From the NCBI GenBank assembly GCA_937978655.1, contig CALJUX010000014.1, forward strand, positions 1 to 64,000: a stretch of DNA of 64,000 nucleotides, in the 5' to 3' direction. The notes beneath the pieces were generated by a model that saw nothing but the letters and a program-made list of their open reading frames with translations, ran no database searches and was not told the origin of the DNA. This DNA is from an uncultured Chromatiaceae bacterium. GTDB taxonomy: Bacteria > Pseudomonadota > Gammaproteobacteria > Enterobacterales > Alteromonadaceae. Positions 43,938 to 52,981 of this stretch are shown here, one piece after another. The position numbers and the translations under genes were made by a program. Every line of letters starts with the position of its first letter. Position 1 is the stretch's first letter.

Positions 43938-44282
43938 TCAAAGCGGCGCATCGACATCTTTAATCGTCACATTGCCATTGAGCCGGCGTTCAACCGGTGC
44001 CAGTAGTTTCACCACTTTGTGTGCCTGTTCGGCGCGGGCGAAGTCCATTAATGGCTGCGCATTACATACCACTTTTTTCACCGCATTGTCTTTGCTGATG
44101 CGGTGGGCTTTTAAAGTCTTTATCAGGCCATGAGTATCATCTTGTGCAGCTTCGACACAAACGCTCAGCACCGCTTGGTCGATATACGACATCTCGCCTT
44201 TACTGGCGGTCGCGGGCATGGTCAGGCTGGTGGCAACTGTGATGGTCAGAGCGGCAGTGCGCAATAAGGTCAGGCAGTTCAT
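43938..44282 (-). CDS. DUF3718 family exported protein
   Basis: A 114-residue protein with a signal peptide (TAALTITVATSLTMPATAS, cleavage near 27), then the DUF3718 pattern: AVLSVCVEAAQDD, KTLKAHRISKDNAVKKVVCNAQPLMDFA. Two cysteines could form one disulfide. GAGGG lies seven bases before the ATG. Function unknown; the family is typical of Shewanella and relatives. The 230 bases before it (44283-44515) hold no gene I can support. Confidence 0.75.
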   Translation of the reverse strand: MNCLTLLRTAALTITVATSLTMPATASKGEMSYIDQAVLSVCVEAAQDDTHGLIKTLKAHRISKDNAVKKVVCNAQPLMDFARAEQAHKVVKLLAPVERRLNGNVTIKDVDAPL

Positions 44283-44515
44283 CGGATATCCCTCTTAGTC
44301 ATTGGCGGTATCAGGTCGTGGCGGCATTCTGTGTGCAGACGCTGAATGCGCGGCCATGCGTTGATTATTACGCTGTCGCTGCGGCCAGTCTGAGCAAAAG
44401 GGATGGCAGGTGAGGCGCGGGTGATAAAGTGACCAGCGCCCGTGTTCCAGGGATAAACGGCAGATGTTCGGCGCAGAAAAATGGCGACGAGCGCGCGGCG
44501 ATCGTCGCACCGGGA

Positions 44516-46480
44516 TTATTTTTCCAGTTTCAGCGTGTAACTGCCGCTGCCACTGACCGCTTTCACTACCGCACGGTAATAACCGTTGTTGGCGGCGTAA
44601 CTGAGTGACTCTTTGGCCGTGGCTGACGTCGACTGAGCTACGTTGACCCAGACAGAACCATTCCAGCGCTGCAGATACAAATCAAAATTCGCCGTCGCAG
44701 GCCCGGTTAACGTGAGCCGGATAGTGCCGCCGCCGTACTGAAAATAACTGTTGTTTGGCACGACGGCCTGCGCGCCGCTGGCCAGCGTACCACTGTAGGT
44801 TTCGCCGCTGCTCCCGGCCACCAGCTGAAAGCTAATCGTCGGCGCTGGCGTGCTGATTTGCGCCAGGGCAAAACCGGAATCGCTGCCATCCCACCACAGA
44901 CTGTTGGTGCCTTTGCTGGTCAGGGCATTCGGGAAGTTACGGTTAAATTCAGCGCTGGCGATGCCGTCGTATAAGTCGGTGGCGTCACTGCGGTTGCGTT
45001 TGTTTTCCGGGTCGCGCTTGCCGTCAGCGTGTTCCATCTGGATATAAGGTTTCCATTCGTTGGAATTATCGCCGCTGGGGTCGACATGCCACACGGCCAG
45101 GCCCTGATCCGGCTGGTATTGTTGCTGGCCGCTCTGATGAATGGCTTCCAGATAAAAGGCTTCTTTGCTATTGGCCGGATTACTCCAGCGATACAACTGA
45201 TGGCTTTCTGAGGTGTGGCTGAGCAGGCCGGCAGGCGCCTGACTGTTCAGTTTCGGGTTCAGTTCAATCACACTGTCCCAGCCGGCCAGATGGCGTAATA
45301 CTCCAACCGGCGGCGTCGGCTTAAATTTGTTCTGGGCGCCGATAGCGCCGTAGCCCATCAGGCAAAAAGACGCAACAGAGCCTTCAGAGCTGCCGTCGTA
45401 GTCATATAAATCGGGCCAGCCAAATAATAAATGGCCGCTTTCATGGACAAAGGTGCCGATGGCCATATTTGTGCCCATGTTGGTGATCTGATAACGCGAG
45501 GTACAGACGCCGTCGGCACAGAACTTCGGCGACAGGCCGCCCATATGTGGCCACAAACCTTTGGACCAGGCGCTGTCGGCTTCGCCGGCGTAAAAGAAAT
45601 TCAGCCCGAGGATTTGTTTGCTGCTGTTGGTGGTCAGCGTAGAAAAATCAAAGCCTTCGGTTGTTTCCAGCCAGTTTAACGCTTCCGAGATCAACTCCAT
45701 CGAACGGACCGACGCCGACAGGCTGTTGTCGGTGTAATAGGCTTTGTTTTTCTTGGCGGTGTAATAACGGGTTACGCTGTTCTGGTAGTCCAGTTTGCCA
45801 GCAGACACGGTGCGGAAATAGCCGCGTACCGACTGGGCATTGCCAAAACCGCTGTAATTCAGCTCATTCAGGAAACTCTCGACCTGAGTTTTGCTGATAG
45901 TGCCGGCCTGGTCCGGGAACTGAATAATTACGGTCAGGCCTTTGACGGTAGCCGGTAATGCGCTGCTGCTGATATCGGTCGCCAGCATGGCGGCATCGTC
46001 GGCCGGCTCGTCGTGCAGATGCAGCGCTGCCTCATCCGGCTGTTGGCCAAACAACAGTTGCTGCGCTTGCCTGACCAAGGCCGCTCGTGCCGCCGGAGTT
46101 AAACCCGGCTCCGCCAGCGTTTCTGCTGCGGACTGTGACTGTTCTGCCTTGGCTTTGGCCGTCGGCAGTGCCAGCTGCCCGGTGGATTCAATACGGCTGC
46201 CGTCCGCACTGACCCGGCCATAAGCGTAACCTTTTAACTGGTTGTCGTAGATCACCAGCCGGCCGTCGGCCAGGCGTTGCTCGGCGAAATAACTGTTACC
46301 AGACAAATAGATAGTTAATGTGGTTCCGCCGGGCTGGCGAAATGCAAAGGGCTGATTAACATAAGGCACAGCGGCCTGTGCCGGGCTGAACCACAGCGGT
46401 GCAGCACCACACAGCAGTGTGCTGAGCAATAACGCAGTACGGGCGCAGGTGTGCGGCCGCAGAGAAAACGGATAAGGCAT
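44516..46480 (-). CDS. Secreted M6 family metalloprotease (immune inhibitor A-like)
   Basis: A 654-residue exported zinc protease. The signal peptide is cut after AQA near residue 36, a propeptide of about 140 residues follows, and the catalytic site is TFVHESGHLLFGWPDLYDYD (His346, Glu347, His350, then the M6 Asp), with a metzincin-type met-turn at FCLMGYGAIG. The last 110 residues form a PPC-like beta domain (YSGTLASGAQ to YTLKLEK), often removed on secretion. It probably degrades extracellular protein. AGGA lies nine bases before the ATG. A LytTR two-component operon follows on the same strand upstream. Confidence 0.92.
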   Translation of the reverse strand: MPYPFSLRPHTCARTALLLSTLLCGAAPLWFSPAQAAVPYVNQPFAFRQPGGTTLTIYLSGNSYFAEQRLADGRLVIYDNQLKGYAYGRVSADGSRIESTGQLALPTAKAKAEQSQSAAETLAEPGLTPAARAALVRQAQQLLFGQQPDEAALHLHDEPADDAAMLATDISSSALPATVKGLTVIIQFPDQAGTISKTQVESFLNELNYSGFGNAQSVRGYFRTVSAGKLDYQNSVTRYYTAKKNKAYYTDNSLSASVRSMELISEALNWLETTEGFDFSTLTTNSSKQILGLNFFYAGEADSAWSKGLWPHMGGLSPKFCADGVCTSRYQITNMGTNMAIGTFVHESGHLLFGWPDLYDYDGSSEGSVASFCLMGYGAIGAQNKFKPTPPVGVLRHLAGWDSVIELNPKLNSQAPAGLLSHTSESHQLYRWSNPANSKEAFYLEAIHQSGQQQYQPDQGLAVWHVDPSGDNSNEWKPYIQMEHADGKRDPENKRNRSDATDLYDGIASAEFNRNFPNALTSKGTNSLWWDGSDSGFALAQISTPAPTISFQLVAGSSGETYSGTLASGAQAVVPNNSYFQYGGGTIRLTLTGPATANFDLYLQRWNGSVWVNVAQSTSATAKESLSYAANNGYYRAVVKAVSGSGSYTLKLEK

Positions 46481-46609
46481 GGTGGATGTTCCTGTTGCAA
46501 ATGGGTTGGCAAAGGCAGCTCTGTGGCTGCTGGATGGTCTGTACTGACAGATCCGGCTCCAGCCTAGACGCTTTCAATGCGCCGATGTGGCAACAGCAGT
46601 CGGATAAAA

Positions 46610-46631
46610 GTGATATTTTTGTGATATTTTT
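46610..46631. repeat. Tandem direct repeat GTGATATTTTT in the M6 protease promoter region
   Basis: Two adjacent perfect 11-base copies (46610-46620 and 46621-46631), about 130 bases before the protease start. One helical turn per copy would place two protein contacts on the same face. The LytTR regulator encoded directly upstream binds direct repeats as a family, so a link is possible but unproven. Confidence 0.5.
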
Positions 46632-46752
46632 TTGAACTTCGAATGAAAAAGGAACAGGTTTTGGTTTTTCGGAGTCTTTCGTTCTGTGGTGTAAATTAAT
46701 TTCGAAGGTAAATGAAGTTTATCCGGGCACCGGACCTCCGCTGCCCGGCCTG

Positions 46753-47481
46753 TCATAATTCTGCCAGCCGGCCTTCCCAATTTTGTTTATAGCGCCTGGA
46801 CGCATTGACCACTTTGCCGTCGGACAGCGTGAACTGATAGTCGTTGTGGTGGGTTTTCACCTTATGCACATGATGTAAATTGACCAGAATAGAGCGGTGA
46901 ATTTGCACAAAATGCGCGGGCAGGCGCTGCAGCAGTTCTTTAATGGTTTCACGGATCACCAGATTTTCCGCCAGCGTCTGCACACACATATAATTGCCGG
47001 CCGCTTCGATGACCCGCACGTCAATATCATCCAGCAGCAGCGTGGAGGCTCCGGTGCGAAAGGTCAGTTTATGTGGTGGTGCTACGTCACTCAGCGGCTG
47101 GTTTTTATCCAGCGTGGTGCGCACATCCAGCAGGCACTGCGCCAGGCGCTGGCGCGACACCGGTTTGAGCAGATAATCAAAAGCAAAATGTTCAAAAGCC
47201 GAAAACGCGTATTGTTCATAGGCGGTTACCAGCACCAGCAGCGGCGGGCTTAACGCTGAGGCTTTATTCAGCTGCTTCAGAATATCGATGCCTTTGAGGC
47301 CCGGCATCTGGATGTCGAGGAACACCAAATCCACCTGATGCTGCTGCAGATAAGCCAGGGTGTCGTCGCCGTTATCAAAACAGGCGTCGATCTGCAGGTT
47401 CGGGTAAGTGGCAAGTTTGGCTTTTAAGTTACTGATTGCCAGCGGTTCATCGTCCGCGATCACCAGCCGGATTGGCTGCAT
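46753..47481 (-). CDS. LytTR-type response regulator
   Basis: A 242-residue regulator with a receiver (IADDEP at 8-13, phospho-acceptor Asp56 in LVFLDIQMPG, Lys in LLKPVSRQR) and a C-terminal LytTR DNA-binding domain (VRVIEAAGNYMCV, FVQIHRSILVNLHHVHKV, GKVVNASRRYKQN). Its start lies inside the end of the upstream kinase gene (35-base overlap), a sign of translational coupling. LytTR regulators bind direct repeats and often control secreted or surface proteins; the M6 protease next to it is a plausible target. Confidence 0.93.
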   Translation of the reverse strand: MQPIRLVIADDEPLAISNLKAKLATYPNLQIDACFDNGDDTLAYLQQHQVDLVFLDIQMPGLKGIDILKQLNKASALSPPLLVLVTAYEQYAFSAFEHFAFDYLLKPVSRQRLAQCLLDVRTTLDKNQPLSDVAPPHKLTFRTGASTLLLDDIDVRVIEAAGNYMCVQTLAENLVIRETIKELLQRLPAHFVQIHRSILVNLHHVHKVKTHHNDYQFTLSDGKVVNASRRYKQNWEGRLAEL

Positions 47482-48559
47482 ATAACACCTCCAATGGTAA
47501 ATTCAGCCGGGCATAAAAACCATGCGCGGGTTGTAATAACGTCAGGGTCGCCCGGTCACCAAACAGCAGCTCCAGCCGTTCCCGCAGCTGGTGCAGGCTG
47601 GCCGGCACTGTTGGCAATGGCCAGGGTGGGTCTTCTGAACTGGCCGCCGCGCTTTGTATGGTGAACTGCAGCGATTGTGCGCTGCACTGCAGGACAATTT
47701 GCAAATGGATTAAACCACTTTGTTCCGCGACGGTATGCAAAATGGCATGTTCAGCCAGTGGCTGAAACAGCAAGGGCGGTAAAGACAGCCCTTCGACGGG
47801 CATCAGCTGCCATTCCAGCACCAGCCGCTCGCCAAAACGGACCTGTTGGATCGCCAGATAGGCTTCCAGCGCTGCCAGTTCTTCTTTGACGGGCACCCAC
47901 TGATCGTCCTGGTTTTTCAGTGAATGCCGTAAAAATGCCGACAGCTGTTGGATCAAATCCTCGGCTGCCAGACCTTTGCGGCTGACAATCAGCGAATTCA
48001 TCGCATTGAGCGTGTTAAACATAAAATGCGGATTGAGCTGATAGCGCAACACTTTGAGCCGCGCCTGCCGGGCCTGTTTTAACAGTTGCTGCCGGGTTTC
48101 CAGTTGTTGCGAGGTGAAGTAATTCAGTTTCATCAGGATAAATACTGAAATCCAGCCACAAAGTGGCAGCAGGACTAACGGGATCCCACTTAGCAGATAG
48201 TGGCTCCAGTGGCTCATGCTCTCCGGCCCGCTTTTCATCGCATATTGCAGCAACAGGTATTGGCGCAGCGGGATCAGCAGCAATAACAGCGGCAGCAGAA
48301 ATACCGCCAGTCGCTGCAATTGCTGGCAGGGGCTGGCGGGACGTGCCAGTTCTCTGGCGCCCAGCCAGCCGGTGACACTCATATTAATCACGGTGATCAG
48401 GGTATAAGTCGCCAGATAAGGAAAAGTCGCTTCCTGCTGCAGTGGGATCAGCAGGGCCAGATGTGTGTATTTCAGCAGCAAATAACCGAGCCAGTACAGC
48501 AGGTGCCAGAACCAGAAACGGGTGAGTTGCAGCACTTCGGCTTGTGTCTGATTTCTCAT
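47447..48559 (-). CDS. LytS-type histidine kinase with degenerate ATP-binding domain
   Basis: A 370-residue membrane protein with about four helices (15-140), a coiled linker and His_kinase domain. The phospho-acceptor motif is intact: YQLNPHFMFNTLNAMN, His178. The catalytic half is not: the N box reads PLAEHAILHTV with His271 where Asn is expected, the DxGxG loop is replaced by SAAASSEDPP (303-312), and the GLRNIRDRL region reads SLHQLRERL. It therefore probably cannot bind ATP and may depend on the intact kinase encoded directly upstream. It overlaps that gene by four bases (ATGA) and the response regulator by 35. Confidence 0.88.
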   Translation of the reverse strand: MRNQTQAEVLQLTRFWFWHLLYWLGYLLLKYTHLALLIPLQQEATFPYLATYTLITVINMSVTGWLGARELARPASPCQQLQRLAVFLLPLLLLLIPLRQYLLLQYAMKSGPESMSHWSHYLLSGIPLVLLPLCGWISVFILMKLNYFTSQQLETRQQLLKQARQARLKVLRYQLNPHFMFNTLNAMNSLIVSRKGLAAEDLIQQLSAFLRHSLKNQDDQWVPVKEELAALEAYLAIQQVRFGERLVLEWQLMPVEGLSLPPLLFQPLAEHAILHTVAEQSGLIHLQIVLQCSAQSLQFTIQSAAASSEDPPWPLPTVPASLHQLRERLELLFGDRATLTLLQPAHGFYARLNLPLEVLYAANPAGDRGR

Positions 48560-49602
48560 ACCGGTTGACTCTGTTGTGGTGGCAGGGCGATGGCGACGCG
48601 AAAACCGGCCGGCAGGCTTTGTACCATCAACTGGGCACTGTCGCCAAAATGCTGGAACAGCCGGTCACGAATATTGCGCAGACCCACACCGGTGCCATGA
48701 CTGACATCCGCCTGCACGCCTGGCCCATCGTCCTGCACCAATAATTGCACTTTACCATCCAGCGCACTGCCGGAAATGGTGATAGTGGCACCACTCTGGC
48801 GCACCGCGACGGCATATTTAATGGCGTTTTCCACCAGCGGTTGCAACAGCAGCGCCGGCACCAGTTGCTGTTTCACCTGCTCATCGACTTGCCATTGCAC
48901 CCGGAGTTTGTCGCCGAAGCGGGTTTTTTGCAGCGTCAGATAAGCCTCAATCGCAGCGAGTTCATCGGCCAGCCGCACCAGCGAGTCGGGCGAGTGACTC
49001 AGTGAATAACGCAAAAATGTCGAGAGTTGTTCTGACATCAGCTCGGCATCGTCAAAACGTTCCGCTTCCAGCAATGCACAGACCGAATTCAGCGCATTAA
49101 AAGTGAAATGTGGATTCAGCTGATGGCGCAGCGCCTGCAATTCCAGTTGCTGAATATTCTGCGCCAGCCGGTGCGATTCCTCGAGCTGTGCCTGCTGCTG
49201 GCAATAGCGATTAAAACTGAGAAAACCGGCGGCCCAGACAAAAAAAGCCAGCGCATGGGTGTCCAGCTGGCCGAGCAATAAATTCAGATGGAAATCGTAC
49301 TTTTTCCATAACACCATAGTGGTCAGGTTAAACAGCGGAATATAACAAAGCGCCAGCGCAGCGGTGGCCAGAAACAAACTCAGGGTCGATAGTTGCCGGC
49401 GTTGACTGAGGCTAATCAGCATGCTGGTCAGCAGCAGCTGCACCACCGCCGGGCACAATGCCAGCAGCACATATTTCAGTGCCAGTTTTTCGCTCCAGAC
49501 CAGCGCTTCCAGCAGGACGTTCGCCAGCTGGAATGTCGCCACGAGGCACCAGAACCACAGGTTAAAACGAAATAAACGCGCTAAATCCAGTGGCATTAAC
49601 AT
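48556..49602 (-). CDS. LytS-type sensor histidine kinase, intact
   Basis: About 348 residues, starting with several membrane helices, then LRHQLNPHFTFNALNSV (His165), N box LVENAIKYAV (Asn259), DDGPGV (291-296) and GVGLRNIRDRL, a complete catalytic domain. The start could be the ATG at 49602 or one two codons later, which has GGGG eight bases upstream. It is the first gene of an operon with the degenerate kinase and the LytTR regulator. The intact partner probably phosphorylates the other in trans or supplies kinase activity to a heterodimer. Confidence 0.9.
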   Translation of the reverse strand: MLMPLDLARLFRFNLWFWCLVATFQLANVLLEALVWSEKLALKYVLLALCPAVVQLLLTSMLISLSQRRQLSTLSLFLATAALALCYIPLFNLTTMVLWKKYDFHLNLLLGQLDTHALAFFVWAAGFLSFNRYCQQQAQLEESHRLAQNIQQLELQALRHQLNPHFTFNALNSVCALLEAERFDDAELMSEQLSTFLRYSLSHSPDSLVRLADELAAIEAYLTLQKTRFGDKLRVQWQVDEQVKQQLVPALLLQPLVENAIKYAVAVRQSGATITISGSALDGKVQLLVQDDGPGVQADVSHGTGVGLRNIRDRLFQHFGDSAQLMVQSLPAGFRVAIALPPQQSQPV

Positions 49603-49735
49603 CACCCCGCAACTGCCGACAGGCCTCAGTATAAGAATAATGCAGGGGCAAAGCGCAAGTGCGGGGTCAGCGGAGGCCGGGCTGGGATAAGCAGGGACAA
49701 GCGGGGGCGACCCCGCAGGTCAGTGTCGTTGCGGT

Positions 49736-51235
49736 TCATTCGCGTAAATACCTCAGTAGTTTATCAAAAGCCCGGTAGCTCAGCGCTTCCAGCAAATGGG
49801 CTCTGCTGATCTGATCAGCCTCTGCCAGATCGGCCACAGTGCGCGCCACTTTCCACAGTTTGTGAAAACTGCGGCTGGACAGCTGCAACTGTTGCACCGC
49901 CTGCTCCAGAAAAACGCTGTCGCTGTCCTGCAGCGGGCAGTGGCGCTCCAGTTCACCACTACTGAGCCGGGCATTGGGTTTGCCCTGGCGTTGCAGCTGA
50001 CGTTCGCGTCCGGCAAGGACCCGGGCCGCCACCAGGTTACTGCTGTCGCCGTTGCGGGTCTGACTGAGCTGGCCTGGCGCCAGCCAGGGCACTTCGAGTT
50101 GCAGGTCGATACGGTCAGTCAGTGGCCCGGAGATCCGCGCCAGATAGCGCAGAATTTGTTCTTTGCTGGCCCGCCCGTCCAGATGGTGACCACTGGGGCT
50201 GGGATTGAGTGCCGCCACCAGTTGAAACTGTGCCGGAAACTCGGCCTGACGACCGGCACGGGAAATATGCACCACCCCGGTTTCCAGCGGTTCGCGTAAT
50301 GCATCCAGCACATGGCGCTGAAATTCCGGCAGCTCGTCTAAAAACAGCACACCATGGTGCGCCAGTGAAATTTCACCCGGTTTGGGCAGTTTGCCACCAC
50401 CGGCCAGGGCCGGCGCAGAACTGGTATGGTGGGGCTGGCGAAAGGGCCGCTGGCGCAAACCAGCTGGCGCCGGCAGTGCTGCAATCGAATATAAAGCGGC
50501 GCTTTCCAGTGCTTCGGCGAAGGTCAGCGGTGGCAGAATACCGGGCAGACGTTGCGCCAGCATGGATTTTCCGGTGCCGGGCGGACCAAACATCAATAAG
50601 TTATGTCCGCCACAGGCGGCGATCTCTAAAGCGCGTTTGGCATGTTGCTGACCTTTGACGTCGGACAGGCATAATGTGGTGGCTGGCGGCTGCACAGCCG
50701 GTGCCGGGATCTGTGGCAGGGCCTGCTGACCCAATAAGTGGCTGTGAACCTGCAGCAAATGCCAGGCTCCCAGCACAGTGACATCAGGGATCTGCTGCGC
50801 GATGATGGCATTTGGCATCGGCAGCAACAGGGCGCGGCCGGCCTGCTGCGCAGCCAGCGCCAGCGGAATTTCACCGACGACGGGGCGGATCTCGCCGGAC
50901 AGTGCCAGTTCGCCATAAAATTCGGTGTTCTCGACGGCACAGGCCGGCAGCTGTCCACTGGCGACCAGAATGCCGACGGCGATCGGCAGGTCAAAGCGGC
51001 CGCCTTCTTTGGGTAAATCCGCCGGCGCCAGGTTCACGATAATTTTCCGATCCGGAAATTCAAAGCCGCAGGTGAGCAGTGCGCTGCGCACCCGATCCCG
51101 CGCCTCCCGAACTGTCGTTTCTGCCAGCCCAACCAGCTGAAATGCCGGTAAGCCGGCCGACAGATGCACTTCAATGGTGACTGGCGGGGCATCCAGCCCA
51201 AGCCTTGCCCTGCAGTGGATCAGTGCCAGCGTCAT
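49736..51235 (-). CDS. comM: YifB/ComM family AAA+ ATPase
   Basis: A 499-residue Mg-chelatase-like AAA+ protein. The start MTLALIHCRARLGLDAPPV at 51235 has AAGGA five bases upstream. It holds the YifB N-terminal domain (VEVHLSAGLPAFQLVGLAE-like, GFEFPDRKIIVNLAPADLP), Walker A GPPGTGKSML, Walker B GVLFLDELPEF and the C-terminal ISGPLTDRIDLQLEVP. ComM is a hexameric branch-migration motor that helps natural transformation. The cysteines found in some members between NPSPSG and RYLARISG are absent, as in some relatives. No competence pilus genes are in the window. Confidence 0.94.
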   Translation of the reverse strand: MTLALIHCRARLGLDAPPVTIEVHLSAGLPAFQLVGLAETTVREARDRVRSALLTCGFEFPDRKIIVNLAPADLPKEGGRFDLPIAVGILVASGQLPACAVENTEFYGELALSGEIRPVVGEIPLALAAQQAGRALLLPMPNAIIAQQIPDVTVLGAWHLLQVHSHLLGQQALPQIPAPAVQPPATTLCLSDVKGQQHAKRALEIAACGGHNLLMFGPPGTGKSMLAQRLPGILPPLTFAEALESAALYSIAALPAPAGLRQRPFRQPHHTSSAPALAGGGKLPKPGEISLAHHGVLFLDELPEFQRHVLDALREPLETGVVHISRAGRQAEFPAQFQLVAALNPSPSGHHLDGRASKEQILRYLARISGPLTDRIDLQLEVPWLAPGQLSQTRNGDSSNLVAARVLAGRERQLQRQGKPNARLSSGELERHCPLQDSDSVFLEQAVQQLQLSSRSFHKLWKVARTVADLAEADQISRAHLLEALSYRAFDKLLRYLRE

Positions 51236-51413
51236 ACTCGTCCTTGTTGATGATGTCACAGCTAATGTTTAGCGGAAGGTTAATTTATTGCAAATTAAAT
51301 TAACGCCTATGCCTGGCTGGCGCGCTGACTTCCTTCTTGCATTGGAAGCCGCTACACTGGTCGCATATCCTTTATCTCGCTGTTTTTTCTGACCGCATTT
51401 CATCCGGGCTCCC

Positions 51414-52883
51414 ATGATCACAGAAGTTCATACCGCTAAAAGTCGTTATCTGTTTTTTCGGGTGATTGGTTACCTGCTGGTGATTTTGTCGATGTTTATG
51501 CTGCTGACAGCCGGTGTCGCGGTCTATTTTAACGAGCAGAGTTTCTGGAGTTACCTGATCAGCAGCCTGCTGACTATCAGCGTTGGCTACAGCCTGGTCT
51601 ATAAAGGCCGGCATGATTTTGTGCTGATGAAACGCCAGTTATTTTTGCTGACCACCTTGTGTTGGGTGTCGATTTGTCTGTTTGCAACCTTGCCTTTTGT
51701 GCTGGTGTTGCCGGGGATCAGTTATGTCGATGCGGTATTTGAAACTGTCTCCGCGATCACCACCACCGGTGCCACAGTGTTAAAGGGCCTTGATACCATG
51801 CCGCGTGGGTTGCTGTTCTGGCGCGCCGTGCTGCAGTGGATTGGCGGTGTCGGTATTATCGTGATGGCTATCGCCATTTTGCCGGCGCTGAAAATCGGCG
51901 GGATGAAGCTCTTTAAAACGGAAAACTCGGATATTTCCGAGAAAATTCTGCCACGCAGCTCCAGCTTATCGCTGATGATCGGCGTGGTGTATCTGACGAT
52001 GTCAGCCAGCTGCATGACATTGTTTTATCTGTTTGGCATGAATGGTTTTGATGCGATCACCCATGGCATGACGACGGTCGCGACCGGCGGTTTTGCCAAT
52101 TATGATGCGTCTTTTGGGCATTTTAACGATCAGCCGGCGCTGTTGTGGATAGCGTCGCTGTTTATGTTGTTGTCGGCGTTGCCGCTGGTCTTACTGGTTG
52201 GCACTGTTCGTGGTCATAAATGGTTGTTGCTGCGTGACCCTCAGGTGCGGGCCTTTCTGACGATCACTGCATTTTGTGTGTTGTTACTGACCTTGTACCA
52301 GTATCACCATAACGCCCGCCCGCTGCTGGATGCGCTGACCCACACCACTTTTAATGTTGTTTCTATTATCACCACCTGTGGTTTTGCCAGTGAAAACTAC
52401 GCCGCCTGGGGTGGCCTTGCGCTGATTATCTTTTTCTATCTGACCTTTTCCGGCGGCTGCTCCGGGTCAACCACCGGCGGTTTAAAAGTGTTCCGCACCC
52501 AGCTGGCCGGCCTGTTGTTGATTAAACAATTTAAACTGCTGGTGCATCCGAATGCGGTCTGGGTGCAGAAATATGGCAGCAAACCCGTCAATGACCAGCT
52601 GCTTGGCTCTGTGCTGGCATTTTGTTTTATTTATTTTGCCTCGATTGGCGCGCTGGCACTTGGCCTGTCCATGTACGAACTGGATTTTGTCACCGCGCTG
52701 ACCGGTGCTGCGACAGCCATCAGTAATGTGGGGCCAGGCCTTGGGCCGGTGATTGGCCCGGATGGCACTTTTGCCAGTCTGCCGGATGGTGCCAAGTGGC
52801 TGATTAGCTTTGGGATGTTATTGGGCCGGCTCGAAATTCTGACCGTTTTATTATTATTCACCCCGATGTACTGGCGGTTTTAA
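51414..52883 (+). CDS. trkH: TrkH/TrkI family potassium transporter
   Basis: A 489-residue K+ (or Na+/K+) channel-like transporter with the four pore loops of the SKT family: ITTTGATVL, TTVATGGFANY, ITTCGFASEN and ISNVGPGLGPV, each with its selectivity Gly. It works in the inner membrane with a TrkA NAD-binding subunit that is not encoded here. The ATG at 51414 is the first in the frame. It is divergent from comM. The following 98 bases contain no feature I can name. Confidence 0.92.
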   Translation: MITEVHTAKSRYLFFRVIGYLLVILSMFMLLTAGVAVYFNEQSFWSYLISSLLTISVGYSLVYKGRHDFVLMKRQLFLLTTLCWVSICLFATLPFVLVLPGISYVDAVFETVSAITTTGATVLKGLDTMPRGLLFWRAVLQWIGGVGIIVMAIAILPALKIGGMKLFKTENSDISEKILPRSSSLSLMIGVVYLTMSASCMTLFYLFGMNGFDAITHGMTTVATGGFANYDASFGHFNDQPALLWIASLFMLLSALPLVLLVGTVRGHKWLLLRDPQVRAFLTITAFCVLLLTLYQYHHNARPLLDALTHTTFNVVSIITTCGFASENYAAWGGLALIIFFYLTFSGGCSGSTTGGLKVFRTQLAGLLLIKQFKLLVHPNAVWVQKYGSKPVNDQLLGSVLAFCFIYFASIGALALGLSMYELDFVTALTGAATAISNVGPGLGPVIGPDGTFASLPDGAKWLISFGMLLGRLEILTVLLLFTPMYWRF

Positions 52884-52981
52884 TGTCGTCGCTGCTGGCC
52901 GGCAGATTTTTCCGGTATTGCCTTGCGTTGCCGTGGTTTTCACCTAAAATGACGATCCGTCAATAATCTGCGGCCACTTTG

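Noticed and set aside
43828..44133. Plus-strand frame over the DUF3718 gene
   Set aside because: Antisense to a gene with signal peptide, good ribosome site and family pattern.
44295..44510. 71-residue minus-strand frame in the gap before the M6 gene
   Set aside because: Arg- and His-rich composition typical of a non-coding GC-rich frame, no ribosome site, no recognisable domain.
49701..49716. GCGGGG-GCGA-CCCCGC hairpin between comM and the kinase gene
   Set aside because: Strong stem but no T tract on the minus strand, so I could not support calling it a terminator.
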